Shown: positions 1-6,368, counted from the first letter of the stretch. The stretch: 16,657 bases of DNA from Candidatus Kariarchaeota archaeon (GCA_016839545.1 JAEOUB010000004.1:1-16657), one strand, 5' to 3'. Notes: a model not told the origin generated them from the sequence alone. Numbers and translations are program-made.

Positions 1-1
1 G

Positions 2-943
2 ACATCTCGGAAGATGAAGGACACTGGAGATCGTATTTCACTTTTCATGGAAATTGAGGTTGAAGAAGTAGAATTTCATGGTTTTGGTGAGACTATTCGA
101 GTAAGAGGAAAAATAATGGCTGCATCCGAAGAAAATGTATCATTAGGATCGTATCATGCTATCACCTTGGAGCTTTTCAAAGAAGTAACTATTGTCAAGT
201 CTCAGTGGTTTCCTTCTGAACTTGACAGGCTACGAAATGCTCAGATGGGTGCGAGCAGTCCTGTTCTTGTAGTGGCGATGGATGATGAGCGGGCTCTCGT
301 CACACAGGTAGGAACACATGCATCCAAAATTATGCTGGATCTTGATCCTGGGATCCCAAGAAAGGGCCATGATCCTCAGGGACATATGCGAGCCACTCGG
401 GAGTTTTTTGATGATCTTGCCATTTTCCTTCGAAATACGAAGGCTGAGGGAGATATCAGATATGTTGTTATCGGTGGTCCCGGTTTCACCAAAGATGCTT
501 TTGCGGTTCATGTCAAAACTAACTATTCCGAGCTTTTTGTGGATATGGCAATAGTTGAAGCTTCTTCTGCCGGGCAGAGTGGGGTACGTGAAATAGTCAT
601 GAGTAAGATTCCGGAGCAATTCACCGCCGGTCAATCAGCAAAGTATCAATCAGAACTTATTGAGGAATTATTAGAGTACATGGGAACAGATATAGATCGT
701 ATTGCATATGGATCACATTTAGACAGAGCAATCGAACTTGGAGCAGTAGATCGCCTTCTTGTACTTGATGAGTTAATGCACCAAACCGTTGAGAAGCGGG
801 TTCAAGTGGAAGAATATATCTCCAAAACACAACAAGTAGGTGGAAAAACGATTTTGATGAGCTCAATGCATGATGTCTCAAACAAAGAGATACTCCTCGG
901 TCTTGGTGGAATTGTAGCTTTCCTAAGGTTTTCCATCAATTAG
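2..943 (+). CDS. pelA: Pelota (Dom34) ribosome-rescue factor, 5' truncated by window edge
   Basis: Pelota is an eRF1-like protein that enters the A site of stalled ribosomes with an EF1A/Hbs1-type GTPase and starts subunit splitting with ABCE1. The frame is open to the window edge, so the true start lies upstream; archaeal Pelota is about 350 residues and 313 codons are visible, so roughly 40-50 N-terminal residues are missing. The end of the N-terminal Sm-like domain is visible (strands rich in VEEVEFHGFG), then the central eRF1_2-like domain containing a PGF motif at nt 479-487, which contacts the GTPase in the family. The C-terminal eRF1_3 domain ends in LGGIVAFLRF, the standard Pelota ending. 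It lacks the GGQ loop of true release factors, as expected for Pelota. Its stop overlaps the stop of the convergent DUF2277 gene. Family identity is secure; ribosome rescue is inferred from the family. Confidence 0.93.
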   Translation, partial: TSRKMKDTGDRISLFMEIEVEEVEFHGFGETIRVRGKIMAASEENVSLGSYHAITLELFKEVTIVKSQWFPSELDRLRNAQMGASSPVLVVAMDDERALVTQVGTHASKIMLDLDPGIPRKGHDPQGHMRATREFFDDLAIFLRNTKAEGDIRYVVIGGPGFTKDAFAVHVKTNYSELFVDMAIVEASSAGQSGVREIVMSKIPEQFTAGQSAKYQSELIEELLEYMGTDIDRIAYGSHLDRAIELGAVDRLLVLDELMHQTVEKRVQVEEYISKTQQVGGKTILMSSMHDVSNKEILLGLGGIVAFLRFSIN

Positions 944-1221
944 AGCTCTTTCAATCTCTCAATTCTCTTCTCAAAATTACGTTTCGCTTTTTTAGCCTCT
1001 CGATCTCTATCCCGAGGTGGAGCTTTTGTTTCAAGGTTGGAAAATAAAGTTTGAATTATAATTTTAACCTCATCGACAGCAGCAAAGAATGGGACTTCAT
1101 TAACTTTCGAGGGTTTGTTATAGCCGGTGATTTTCCGGATAAATTGTAAGGCGGCCAGATCTATCTCTTCATCTGTAGCCTCTGGCTCAAAATTATACAG
1201 GGGTTTGATATTACGACACAC
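940..1221 (-). CDS. DUF2277 family small protein (GTG start)
   Basis: A 93-residue protein opening with MCRNIKPLYNFEPEATDEEI, the hallmark start of the DUF2277 family (remembered consensus MCRNIxxLYNFEPPATxEEI). The start codon is GTG at 1221; the conserved MCRNI start makes this choice firm. The middle is a predicted helical stretch with GYNKPSKVNE, also typical of the family, and the tail has an APPRDR motif followed by a strongly basic helix. The length matches the family. DUF2277 has no established biochemical function known to me and is mostly encountered in bacteria, so its presence here may reflect transfer or an under-noticed archaeal branch. An AT-rich element at 1245-1252, 24-31 nt upstream, could be its TATA box. 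It overlaps the end of pelota by four bases and is transcribed towards it. Confidence 0.85.
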   Translation of the reverse strand: MCRNIKPLYNFEPEATDEEIDLAALQFIRKITGYNKPSKVNEVPFFAAVDEVKIIIQTLFSNLETKAPPRDRDREAKKAKRNFEKRIERLKEL

Positions 1222-1244
1222 TATTACTGAATATCCAGATCCCT

Positions 1245-1252
1245 GATATTTT
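1245..1252 (-). promoter_or_regulatory. Possible TATA box for DUF2277 gene
   Basis: The minus strand reads AAAATATC, centred about 27 nt before the GTG start, the spacing of an archaeal TATA box for a leaderless mRNA. The same AT-rich patch could also serve the divergent plus-strand gene at 1315, leaving a leader of about 40 nt that includes the Shine-Dalgarno element at 1300. Weak consensus. Confidence 0.35.
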
Positions 1253-1299
1253 CATCGATAGAAGAGTAGTCGGTCAATAATCAAAGTTATTACCACGTA

Positions 1300-1305
1300 G
1301 GTGAT
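1300..1305 (+). promoter_or_regulatory. Shine-Dalgarno site (GGTGAT) for the OGFOD1-like catalytic gene
   Basis: GGTGAT is a strong match to the archaeal anti-SD core and ends 9 nt before the ATG at 1315, supporting that start. It is unusual in this window, where several genes look leaderless. Confidence 0.55.
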
Positions 1306-1314
1306 GGATCTGTC

Positions 1315-1968
1315 ATGACGGAAATTGAGGAATATCTCAAGAGTAATACATTGGGAGAGTGGATGAACCCTACGAACCTCAAACTTGATAAATTACAGGC
1401 AATGAAGTCTGAGTTTGCGAATTCCTCACCATTTTCTCATTTATACATCGAAGAACTACTGCTGGATGAGAAATTGGAACAAATCACTGTGGCACTATCT
1501 GAGCAGGAATTTGAGTATCGACAATCCGATCTTTTTTCATTGTACCAGACTGAAGATTTTGAACATCTCGAGTCAGATGTGTTAGTTTCGTTTAGATCAT
1601 TTCTCTCATCTCACGAATTCGTCGGTTATATGCGGTTTTTGACTGGAATTGACCTAACACAGAAAATTGATTGTTTGGGAAATATCTATGCAGATACAGA
1701 TTATCTGCTTTGCCATGATGATGAACTGCTAGAAAGGCAGATTGCGTTCATATTCTACCTCACAGATATGGATGCATCAACAGGAGGTGCTTTTCATCTG
1801 TATAATACTGTGAACGGAGAACCTGATAAGGTTGTGAAATCACTTTATCCAGTGCAAAATCGCTTCTTCTTTTTCAAAGTAACCAGATCCTCATTCCATG
1901 AAGTCGGAGAGGTTATTGGCGAAGATGACGTGCGAGTATCTATCTCGGGGTGGTTTAGAAATGATTAA
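1315..1968 (+). CDS. OGFOD1/Tpa1-like prolyl hydroxylase, catalytic 2OG-Fe(II) domain as a separate gene
   Basis: A 217-residue 2-oxoglutarate/Fe(II) oxygenase matching the N-terminal half of eukaryotic OGFOD1/Tpa1/Ofd1. The double-stranded beta-helix carries the iron triad H134-x-D136 (in LLCHDDELLERQIAFIFYLT) and H195 (in SSFHEVGEV); R207 in RVSISGWF is the expected 2OG-binding arginine. Remembered OGFOD1 has nearly the same blocks: LLCHDDELEGRRIAFILYL, VKSLIP, SFHQVSEV and SISGWF. In eukaryotes the enzyme hydroxylates a proline of ribosomal protein uS12 at the decoding centre and needs O2. The same substrate here is inferred, not shown. An N-terminal EWMNPTNL...SSPF.HLYIEELL block recalls the module that opens the C-terminal domain of eukaryotic OGFOD1. 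The protein ends right after the catalytic domain and its stop lies inside the start of the next gene. All catalytic residues are present, so it should be active. Confidence 0.88.
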   Translation: MTEIEEYLKSNTLGEWMNPTNLKLDKLQAMKSEFANSSPFSHLYIEELLLDEKLEQITVALSEQEFEYRQSDLFSLYQTEDFEHLESDVLVSFRSFLSSHEFVGYMRFLTGIDLTQKIDCLGNIYADTDYLLCHDDELLERQIAFIFYLTDMDASTGGAFHLYNTVNGEPDKVVKSLYPVQNRFFFFKVTRSSFHEVGEVIGEDDVRVSISGWFRND

Positions 1969-2542
1969 TCACAGCTATTTGGAAAGCTCAACTTTGAGTG
2001 AGTTGTCATCTCATTTCAATTCAGATCCTGAGTTTAGGACTCTATCTCTTGCTCAATTTTTGGACCCTGAATTCTATAGTATTCTGCAGAAAGAGCTTAA
2101 AAACACAATCTTTGAGAGAGACAATCGACCTATTATGTATCGTCGAGAAACAGCAGAACCTGGGACCGAAATCCTCTCCCTTCTCTCAAATAGTGATTTT
2201 GGAACTATCCTAAACCAAATACTTGGTCACGATTTCTCAATTGAGAAATCCACCTTGATGCGTTATGGGGTCTCAGACTATCAAATTCTTCATGATAACC
2301 TTGTCGAGTCACCAGGTGTTGATGTTATAATTGATTTAACTGACGATTGGAATGACGACTTCGGTGGATATGTGGTCTATACTGATGGAGACGGAGAGTT
2401 TCTTACTCTTTCCCAGAAGGGACGCATGCTTTCAATTGTAGATAGAGGGACTTCCTATCATCGATTTGTGAAATATGTCAATCATTATGCTGAAAATCGC
2501 TGGCGCACCTTTCTTATCTTAACCCTGAAGGTAGAAATCTAA
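1961..2542 (+). CDS. Stand-alone homologue of the OGFOD1/Tpa1 C-terminal (non-catalytic) domain
   Basis: 193 residues from the ATG at 1961, which overlaps the upstream stop (ATGATTAA, 8-nt overlap, +1 frame), implying coupled translation. An in-frame start at 1898 would run through the upstream catalytic motif region and is unlikely. The sequence follows the C-terminal domain of OGFOD1/Tpa1 (Ofd1 CTDD) block by block: MINHSYL (human WINPTYL), LSLAQFLDPEFYSIL (LLKEFLKPEKFTKV), YQILHDN (YTLIHDH), DFGGYVVY, EFLTL and RFVKYVNH (KFVKHINH). The iron motif is degenerate: H111-D-N113 has Asn where the catalytic HxD needs Asp, as the eukaryotic C-terminal domain is also non-catalytic. It probably pairs with the upstream enzyme to form a two-subunit equivalent of the fused eukaryotic protein. 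That partnership is inferred from gene overlap and homology. A frameshifted fused gene is the main alternative. Confidence 0.83.
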   Translation: MINHSYLESSTLSELSSHFNSDPEFRTLSLAQFLDPEFYSILQKELKNTIFERDNRPIMYRRETAEPGTEILSLLSNSDFGTILNQILGHDFSIEKSTLMRYGVSDYQILHDNLVESPGVDVIIDLTDDWNDDFGGYVVYTDGDGEFLTLSQKGRMLSIVDRGTSYHRFVKYVNHYAENRWRTFLILTLKVEI

Positions 2543-2569
2543 ATTAGAACTCAAGATTCCCTCGCAAGT

Positions 2570-3718
2570 ATGGTAAGTCTGGGAGATACTATTGTTTTCG
2601 TATCTTTCGGATGGTTGGGACTCATTGCGCTGGCAAATCGAATTGATTTGACGAAATATCACCTGAACGTCTCCGCAGGGTTTCTTCTTTTCTCACACCC
2701 AAAGATCAGTGCAGCGATTAAATCGATAGCCCACCGTAATCAATGGAAGAGAGTTTCTGAAATCGCTTCCTTACCTGCTTTGATTCTTTTTCTTGGAGTT
2801 CCAATACTTCTGGCACTGAATTTAATCAAGGGACTGTTTTTCGATGTTACACCGATTTTCCAAATGGGAGTTATTAGAGTGCTGAGAATTGAGTCATTCT
2901 TACTAGTTTTACCTCCGTTAGCACTATTTTTGACTATCCAATATTTTTTCTCAGCAGTATTTCGTCTACGAGAAGGACAGGAACTAGAAAACTCAGGGAT
3001 TCTATTGTTTGGTGTTGTGTTCATGTTCTTCGCTCGGTTCACAAAGCAAGACAAGAGAAAGTATCTTATCCCAAATATTAGCCTGATTGTAATTGTGAAC
3101 CTGTTATTCGTACTCCTGACTGTACCAATGATAGGAGGGGTAATAGATGTTACAAATCAAGGATATAACCCGAGTTCTGGAGCAATTGTAACCTACATAG
3201 AACCGAACTCTCCCGCTTCTTCTTCGTTCTTGAGCAACAATGACATCATTACTGAAGTATTTGTAAGAAACATAGATCTGCTTGCGGAAAATACCAAGAT
3301 CACCTCTGCGACTGAATTAAGACAAACTTTAGCTCAGATACCTGCAGGGGTGGAATTTCTCATCATAATCTCTTCAGGAGATCGTTTTTTGCTTACAGGT
3401 ATCAATCCTCCCGCAGAATCACAACAAGGCACAGGATCCTATATTGGGGTCAATGTTATCGACTTCAAGATCCATAATCTTTCCTGGATATCACCACTTG
3501 CTGTGTTCTGGCTATCCGTGTTTCGTGATTGGTTGATTAATATTGGTCTTCTCTTTTCTGCATACTTTCTTCTTCCACTCCCTAATTCTGGAGGATATCA
3601 ATTATTTGTAGAGTTAGTTGAGAAATTTGACTTGGAGTTAACAGCAATTGCAAGACAAAGAATTTCCATTATTGTACTCTTTTTGTTTTTGGGAAATATC
3701 CTCTTCAGCTTCATTTAG
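2570..3718 (+). CDS. Catalytically dead site-2 protease (M50B)-like membrane protein with PDZ domain
   Basis: 382 residues with about six or seven membrane segments (near 8-23, 66-88, 107-130, 143-158, 170-190, 305-335, 365-381) and a lumenal/extracellular PDZ-like domain near 200-280 (VTYIEPNSPASSSFLSNNDIITEV). The layout and local sequence follow archaeal/human S2P. Where S2P has HEIGH followed by a RFNGFGIFLFIIYPGAFV-like stretch, this protein has IQYFF at 123-127 followed by E-NSGILLFGVVFMFFARF. The conserved membrane Asn survives in the PNISLIVIVN segment. Where S2P has the NxxPxxxLDG motif with the third zinc ligand, this has LLPLPNSGGYQLF (residues 335-346), with no Asp. Both histidines, the glutamate and the aspartate are therefore gone, so it should not be a protease; a substrate-binding or scaffolding role is inferred. 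It starts 27 nt after the OGFOD1-like pair with no evident promoter between, suggesting one operon. Confidence 0.72.
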   Translation: MVSLGDTIVFVSFGWLGLIALANRIDLTKYHLNVSAGFLLFSHPKISAAIKSIAHRNQWKRVSEIASLPALILFLGVPILLALNLIKGLFFDVTPIFQMGVIRVLRIESFLLVLPPLALFLTIQYFFSAVFRLREGQELENSGILLFGVVFMFFARFTKQDKRKYLIPNISLIVIVNLLFVLLTVPMIGGVIDVTNQGYNPSSGAIVTYIEPNSPASSSFLSNNDIITEVFVRNIDLLAENTKITSATELRQTLAQIPAGVEFLIIISSGDRFLLTGINPPAESQQGTGSYIGVNVIDFKIHNLSWISPLAVFWLSVFRDWLINIGLLFSAYFLLPLPNSGGYQLFVELVEKFDLELTAIARQRISIIVLFLFLGNILFSFI

Positions 3719-3740
3719 AGTGTATTTGTTCTATCAAGGG

Positions 3741-3748
3741 ATATATTA
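3741..3748 (+). promoter_or_regulatory. TATA box, leaderless promoter of ncs6-type gene
   Basis: ATATATTA lies 23-30 nt before the ATG at 3771, with purines just upstream (AAGGG) as in a BRE. The spacing predicts transcription starting at or next to the ATG. Confidence 0.6.
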
Positions 3749-3770
3749 AGACTGCAGAAAGTTGCAATCT

Positions 3771-4727
3771 ATGAAAATTCCCAGGTGTCATTATTGCGAT
3801 AAGTCCGCCTCATGGATGAGACCATGGGATAGAACTCCACTCTGTGTTCAGCACTTCAACAAGTCATTTCTGAAGAAAGTTCAGAAAACAATCAATCGTT
3901 ACAAGATGCTCAATAGAAGCGATGTTATTGCCGTTGGATTGTCAGGAGGGAAAGACAGCGTTGTGATGATGGACATTATGGCAAGATTACAGAAGAAGCA
4001 TGATACCAAATTAATTGCAATATCGATTGATGAAGGGATCGAGAATTACAGGGCAGATGGTCTGAAATATGCGAAATTGGCTGCAGAGCGAGCTGGAGTT
4101 GAACACCATTTCTTCAGCTATAAAGAGGCATTTGGATATGATTTAGATGAGGCACTCATTATTTTAGGAGAGAACAGATTGGCTCCCTGCAGTTACTGTG
4201 GGCCATTTAGAAGAAAACTCCTCAATGAAGCAGCACGGGAAGTAGGTGCCACAAAACTGGTGACAGGACATAATGCAGACGATGAGGCCCAGACCCTCTT
4301 GATGAATGTAATGCGAGGAGACTTGCTGAAGACACTCCACGGTAATCCTACACCTACGTTCAAGGATAGTTCGTTTGTGAATCGAGTGAAACCTTTCAGA
4401 CTGACGTCAGAACAGGAAATCGTGCTCTATGCAAATTTCAATGATCTTCCGTATCAGGAAATGAGTTGTCCACATGCTACCGAGGCATACCGTGGTAAAA
4501 TGAGAGAAATTCTCACGGAATTAATGGTTGATGATCCCGGTGTCGTTTTCTCGATTTTGAGGTCTGCGGATAGCCTTCATCAATTAGCTGCCCTAGTACC
4601 GAAATCTGTCGATCATGATGGAAACAAGCCTATACTAAGGTGTGAAAACTGTGATGAACCCACAAACAATGTACTCTGTAACTCCTGCAGACTCCAAGAG
4701 GAAATAAAGAAAGCAGAAAAAGTGTAG
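3771..4727 (+). CDS. ncs6: tRNA 2-thiolation enzyme, Ncs6/CTU1/TtuA family
   Basis: 318 residues from the ATG at 3771; a TTG nine bases upstream is in frame but would lie at the predicted transcription start. It adenylates and thiolates tRNA uridine (U34 for Ncs6/NcsA, U54 for TtuA) using sulfur from a ubiquitin-like carrier. Visible elements in order: an N-terminal zinc finger (C6, C9, C25, H28), the PP-loop SGGKDS at 57-62, a CSYCG motif with C139 and C142 plus a later Cys in EMSCPHATEAYRGKMRE (these usually hold a 4Fe-4S cluster), GHNADDEAQT, and a C-terminal zinc finger of two CxxC pairs (CENC, CNSC). Length and domain order are standard. Which uridine is modified cannot be decided from sequence alone. 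It converges on the VPS22-like gene with only 5 nt between stop codons. Confidence 0.9.
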   Translation: MKIPRCHYCDKSASWMRPWDRTPLCVQHFNKSFLKKVQKTINRYKMLNRSDVIAVGLSGGKDSVVMMDIMARLQKKHDTKLIAISIDEGIENYRADGLKYAKLAAERAGVEHHFFSYKEAFGYDLDEALIILGENRLAPCSYCGPFRRKLLNEAAREVGATKLVTGHNADDEAQTLLMNVMRGDLLKTLHGNPTPTFKDSSFVNRVKPFRLTSEQEIVLYANFNDLPYQEMSCPHATEAYRGKMREILTELMVDDPGVVFSILRSADSLHQLAALVPKSVDHDGNKPILRCENCDEPTNNVLCNSCRLQEEIKKAEKV

Positions 4728-4732
4728 TGTAA

Positions 4733-5410
4733 TTACAGTCCGGGGAAGTAGATGTTTTCTCCCTCAACAATAGCAATACCATCTTGTTCTAATTGTTTTA
4801 ATCCTGCATCGATTCTTTCTGAAGACCATCCCAGAACTGTTTCCAATCGGGATTTGGTAACTTCTATCCCCATTGCTGCATTGAGGATATGTCTCATATC
4901 TGTGGAAAGCTCGACGGGACGGAAATGAACAAGTGCCTGCTCATCGCTCAACTTATCCAAGTTAGGGATCATTTCTTCCTGATCAAGCCACTCCAAGGCT
5001 TCTACAATATCTTTATCTCTCAGTTCCCAATTGTCTCGTGTTTCAGAGAAATATGCTCTAAGATGAGAAAGGGAGATAATGCCACCTTTGTCTTTCAATT
5101 CCTCCCTACCAATCCAGAGTAATTCTCTTCCCAGGATTTCTATGAACTCACCTCTTCTTAGCCTGGGTGAGGTAATTTTACCTGATGTACCAACGAAAGG
5201 TGACATGTCTGCCTTCTCTCTCAAACTTGCCAGTTCTGATGTTAGAAGTTTTGAGGATTTCAGTGATTTTTTTGCTTCACTCTCAATCCGTTCTACACCT
5301 TCTTTGATTATTCGTTTCTTGGCCTCCTTATCCTGTTTCTCAACATCTAGTAGGTTATCAGCAAAGCTTGAGAACGCTTTCTTCTTGTCATCATCAGGAT
5401 GGTTTGCCAT
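4733..5410 (-). CDS. vps22: ESCRT-II VPS22/SNF8 (EAP30)-like protein
   Basis: 225 residues from the ATG at 5410; a TTG 48 nt further upstream is in frame but adds residues with no family support. The N-terminal part (about 10-68) is charged and probably coiled coil. The C-terminal two-thirds reads as tandem winged-helix domains matching SNF8/VPS22: GGIISLSHLRAYF (human GGLITLEELHQQV), then ALVHFRPVELSTDMRHIL (SVPAELNMDHTVVL), then VTKSRLETVLGWSSERIDAGLKQLEQDGIA and a YFPGL ending (VTVSEIKASLKWETERARQVLEHLLKEGLA, YWLPAL). In eukaryotes ESCRT-II links ubiquitin/ESCRT-I to ESCRT-III at membranes; Asgard genomes are known to encode VPS22 and VPS25 homologues. No VPS25, ESCRT-III or Vps4 gene lies in this window. 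The gene just upstream on the same strand encodes a membrane protein that could be a partner. Comparison is from memory, so a divergent other tandem-WH protein remains possible. Confidence 0.75.
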   Translation of the reverse strand: MANHPDDDKKKAFSSFADNLLDVEKQDKEAKKRIIKEGVERIESEAKKSLKSSKLLTSELASLREKADMSPFVGTSGKITSPRLRRGEFIEILGRELLWIGREELKDKGGIISLSHLRAYFSETRDNWELRDKDIVEALEWLDQEEMIPNLDKLSDEQALVHFRPVELSTDMRHILNAAMGIEVTKSRLETVLGWSSERIDAGLKQLEQDGIAIVEGENIYFPGL

Positions 5411-5480
5411 ATGATAATATTGAGAGAATACAGCTTCATAAGGATATGGAATCAACAATGATACAGAAGCAACAGATTAC

Positions 5481-6170
5481 TCAAGCTATTTGACTTACAT
5501 TTTCAGCGAATTTCAGGATGTTTTCCTTTCGATCACTATCCTGAGGATATTCTTCACTTTCCATTGATAAACCAGTGATCCCTGAAATTTCTGAGAATTC
5601 CTCTGGAAATAACTTGAGTATTCTCCCTCTTGTTATCATAAAATGGTGATGATAGGAATTCCATTCCCTCTTCTGTAGCTGTTTTTCTGCCTTGTGGACG
5701 TTTTCCTCAACTGCCTGATCAAGAAGCTGGTAGAATTCTCCACCATCTCTCTCATCTGGTCTGACAAACAGTGTTGTAAAATTGTGTTCAGTAGGAACAA
5801 TCCAGATTAGTTTTTCGATTTTATTCACTTTTGTTTTTCTCAGGTTAAATGATATAACCTGGTATTCAGATCGCAACGACCCTCTGTAGTGGAGTTCCAA
5901 GTATCTATCCTCCACAAGTTGAAGTTTATACCAGCCCAACCTCTCATACATCCGGTCAGTCAGGATTGCAGTTGAAGCAATACCCACCAGTATCGCGATC
6001 CCCCCTCGCAAGAGTGAGCCTATTGGTGATGCAAGAGTAACTTGGAATATCGATCCGATAACAGAAATGAGTACAGGTACAACTAGATATGTGAGAATGG
6101 TTGATACTACTAGCCAGCTAATCATCAAGTTTCTACCATGCGGGTGCAGTATGTAGTCAGTCTCTCGCAT
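5481..6170 (-). CDS. Two-TM membrane protein with possible PH-like cytoplasmic domain, upstream of VPS22
   Basis: 229 residues, ATG at 6170. A short basic/polar N-terminus is followed by two hydrophobic segments (about 15-44 and 51-71), then a soluble region. Residues about 80-160 look beta-rich (KLQLVEDRYLELHYRG, SEYQVISFNLRKTKVNKIEK, LIWIVPTE, FTTLFVRP) and end in an amphipathic helix (GEFYQLLDQAVEENVHKAEK), the general order of a PH-like fold. The last 50 residues are charged with no clear domain. I do not recognise the family. It lies 70 nt upstream of the VPS22-like gene on the same strand, so co-transcription is likely; a membrane anchor for an ESCRT-II-like complex, analogous to the GLUE/PH-like domain of Vps36, is a hypothesis only. 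A TATA-like TAATTTAGTA sits 21-30 nt before its ATG. Confidence 0.6.
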   Translation of the reverse strand: MRETDYILHPHGRNLMISWLVVSTILTYLVVPVLISVIGSIFQVTLASPIGSLLRGGIAILVGIASTAILTDRMYERLGWYKLQLVEDRYLELHYRGSLRSEYQVISFNLRKTKVNKIEKLIWIVPTEHNFTTLFVRPDERDGGEFYQLLDQAVEENVHKAEKQLQKREWNSYHHHFMITRGRILKLFPEEFSEISGITGLSMESEEYPQDSDRKENILKFAENVSQIA

Positions 6171-6190
6171 ACCGTGTAACCTAATTCCAT

Positions 6191-6200
6191 TACTAAATTA
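6191..6200 (-). promoter_or_regulatory. TATA-like element for the two-TM protein/VPS22 unit
   Basis: The minus strand reads TAATTTAGTA, 21-30 nt ahead of the ATG at 6170, giving leaderless spacing. It lies between the tRNA T-run and the gene, so the unit has its own promoter. Confidence 0.45.
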
Positions 6201-6217
6201 GTGTTGATTTGAACAGG

Positions 6218-6225
6218 AAAAAAAA
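6218..6225 (-). terminator. T-run terminator after tRNA-Ala
   Basis: Eight consecutive T on the minus strand begin directly after the last base of the mature tRNA. Archaeal RNA polymerase terminates on such runs without a hairpin. Confidence 0.6.
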
Positions 6226-6299
6226 TGGACTCTGAGGGATTTGAACCCTCGGCCTCGTCCACGCCAAGGACGCGATCTACCGGTCTGATCTAAGAGCCC
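6226..6299 (-). tRNA. tRNA-Ala (anticodon GGC), no intron, CCA not encoded
   Basis: A complete 74-nt cloverleaf folds by hand on the minus strand: acceptor GGGCTCT pairs with AGAGTCC, D stem GATC/GATC with GG in the loop, anticodon stem CGTCC/GGACG with loop TTGGCGT, a five-base variable loop, T stem GAGGG/CCCTC with loop TTCAAAT, and discriminator A. The anticodon GGC reads alanine GCC/GCU codons. The third acceptor pair is G3:U70, the classic AlaRS identity signal, which independently confirms alanine. No intron is present. A TATA-like TTTATAT on the same strand at 6369-6376 is a candidate promoter, implying a 5' leader of about 45 nt removed by RNase P. Confidence 0.95.
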
Positions 6300-6368
6300 A
6301 TAAAGGCGTACACAACACAGACACCATGACCGGTTTGTCTGAATTGCATATCGATGAGGTGACTCTTG

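Noticed and set aside
1898..1960. In-frame upstream start for the OGFOD1 C-domain-like gene
   Set aside because: It would translate the catalytic gene's H195-R207 segment in another frame; homology to the C-terminal domain begins at the ATG at 1961, which overlaps the upstream stop in the usual coupled manner.
1955..1970. Single frameshift (assembly error) splitting a fused OGFOD1 gene
   Set aside because: Cannot be excluded, but the precise ATGATTAA overlap at the domain boundary and the absence of the eukaryotic linker favour two real genes. Left as the main alternative.
6226..6299. tRNA with an intron in the anticodon loop
   Set aside because: Folding shows a standard 74-nt tRNA with a 7-nt anticodon loop, so no intron.
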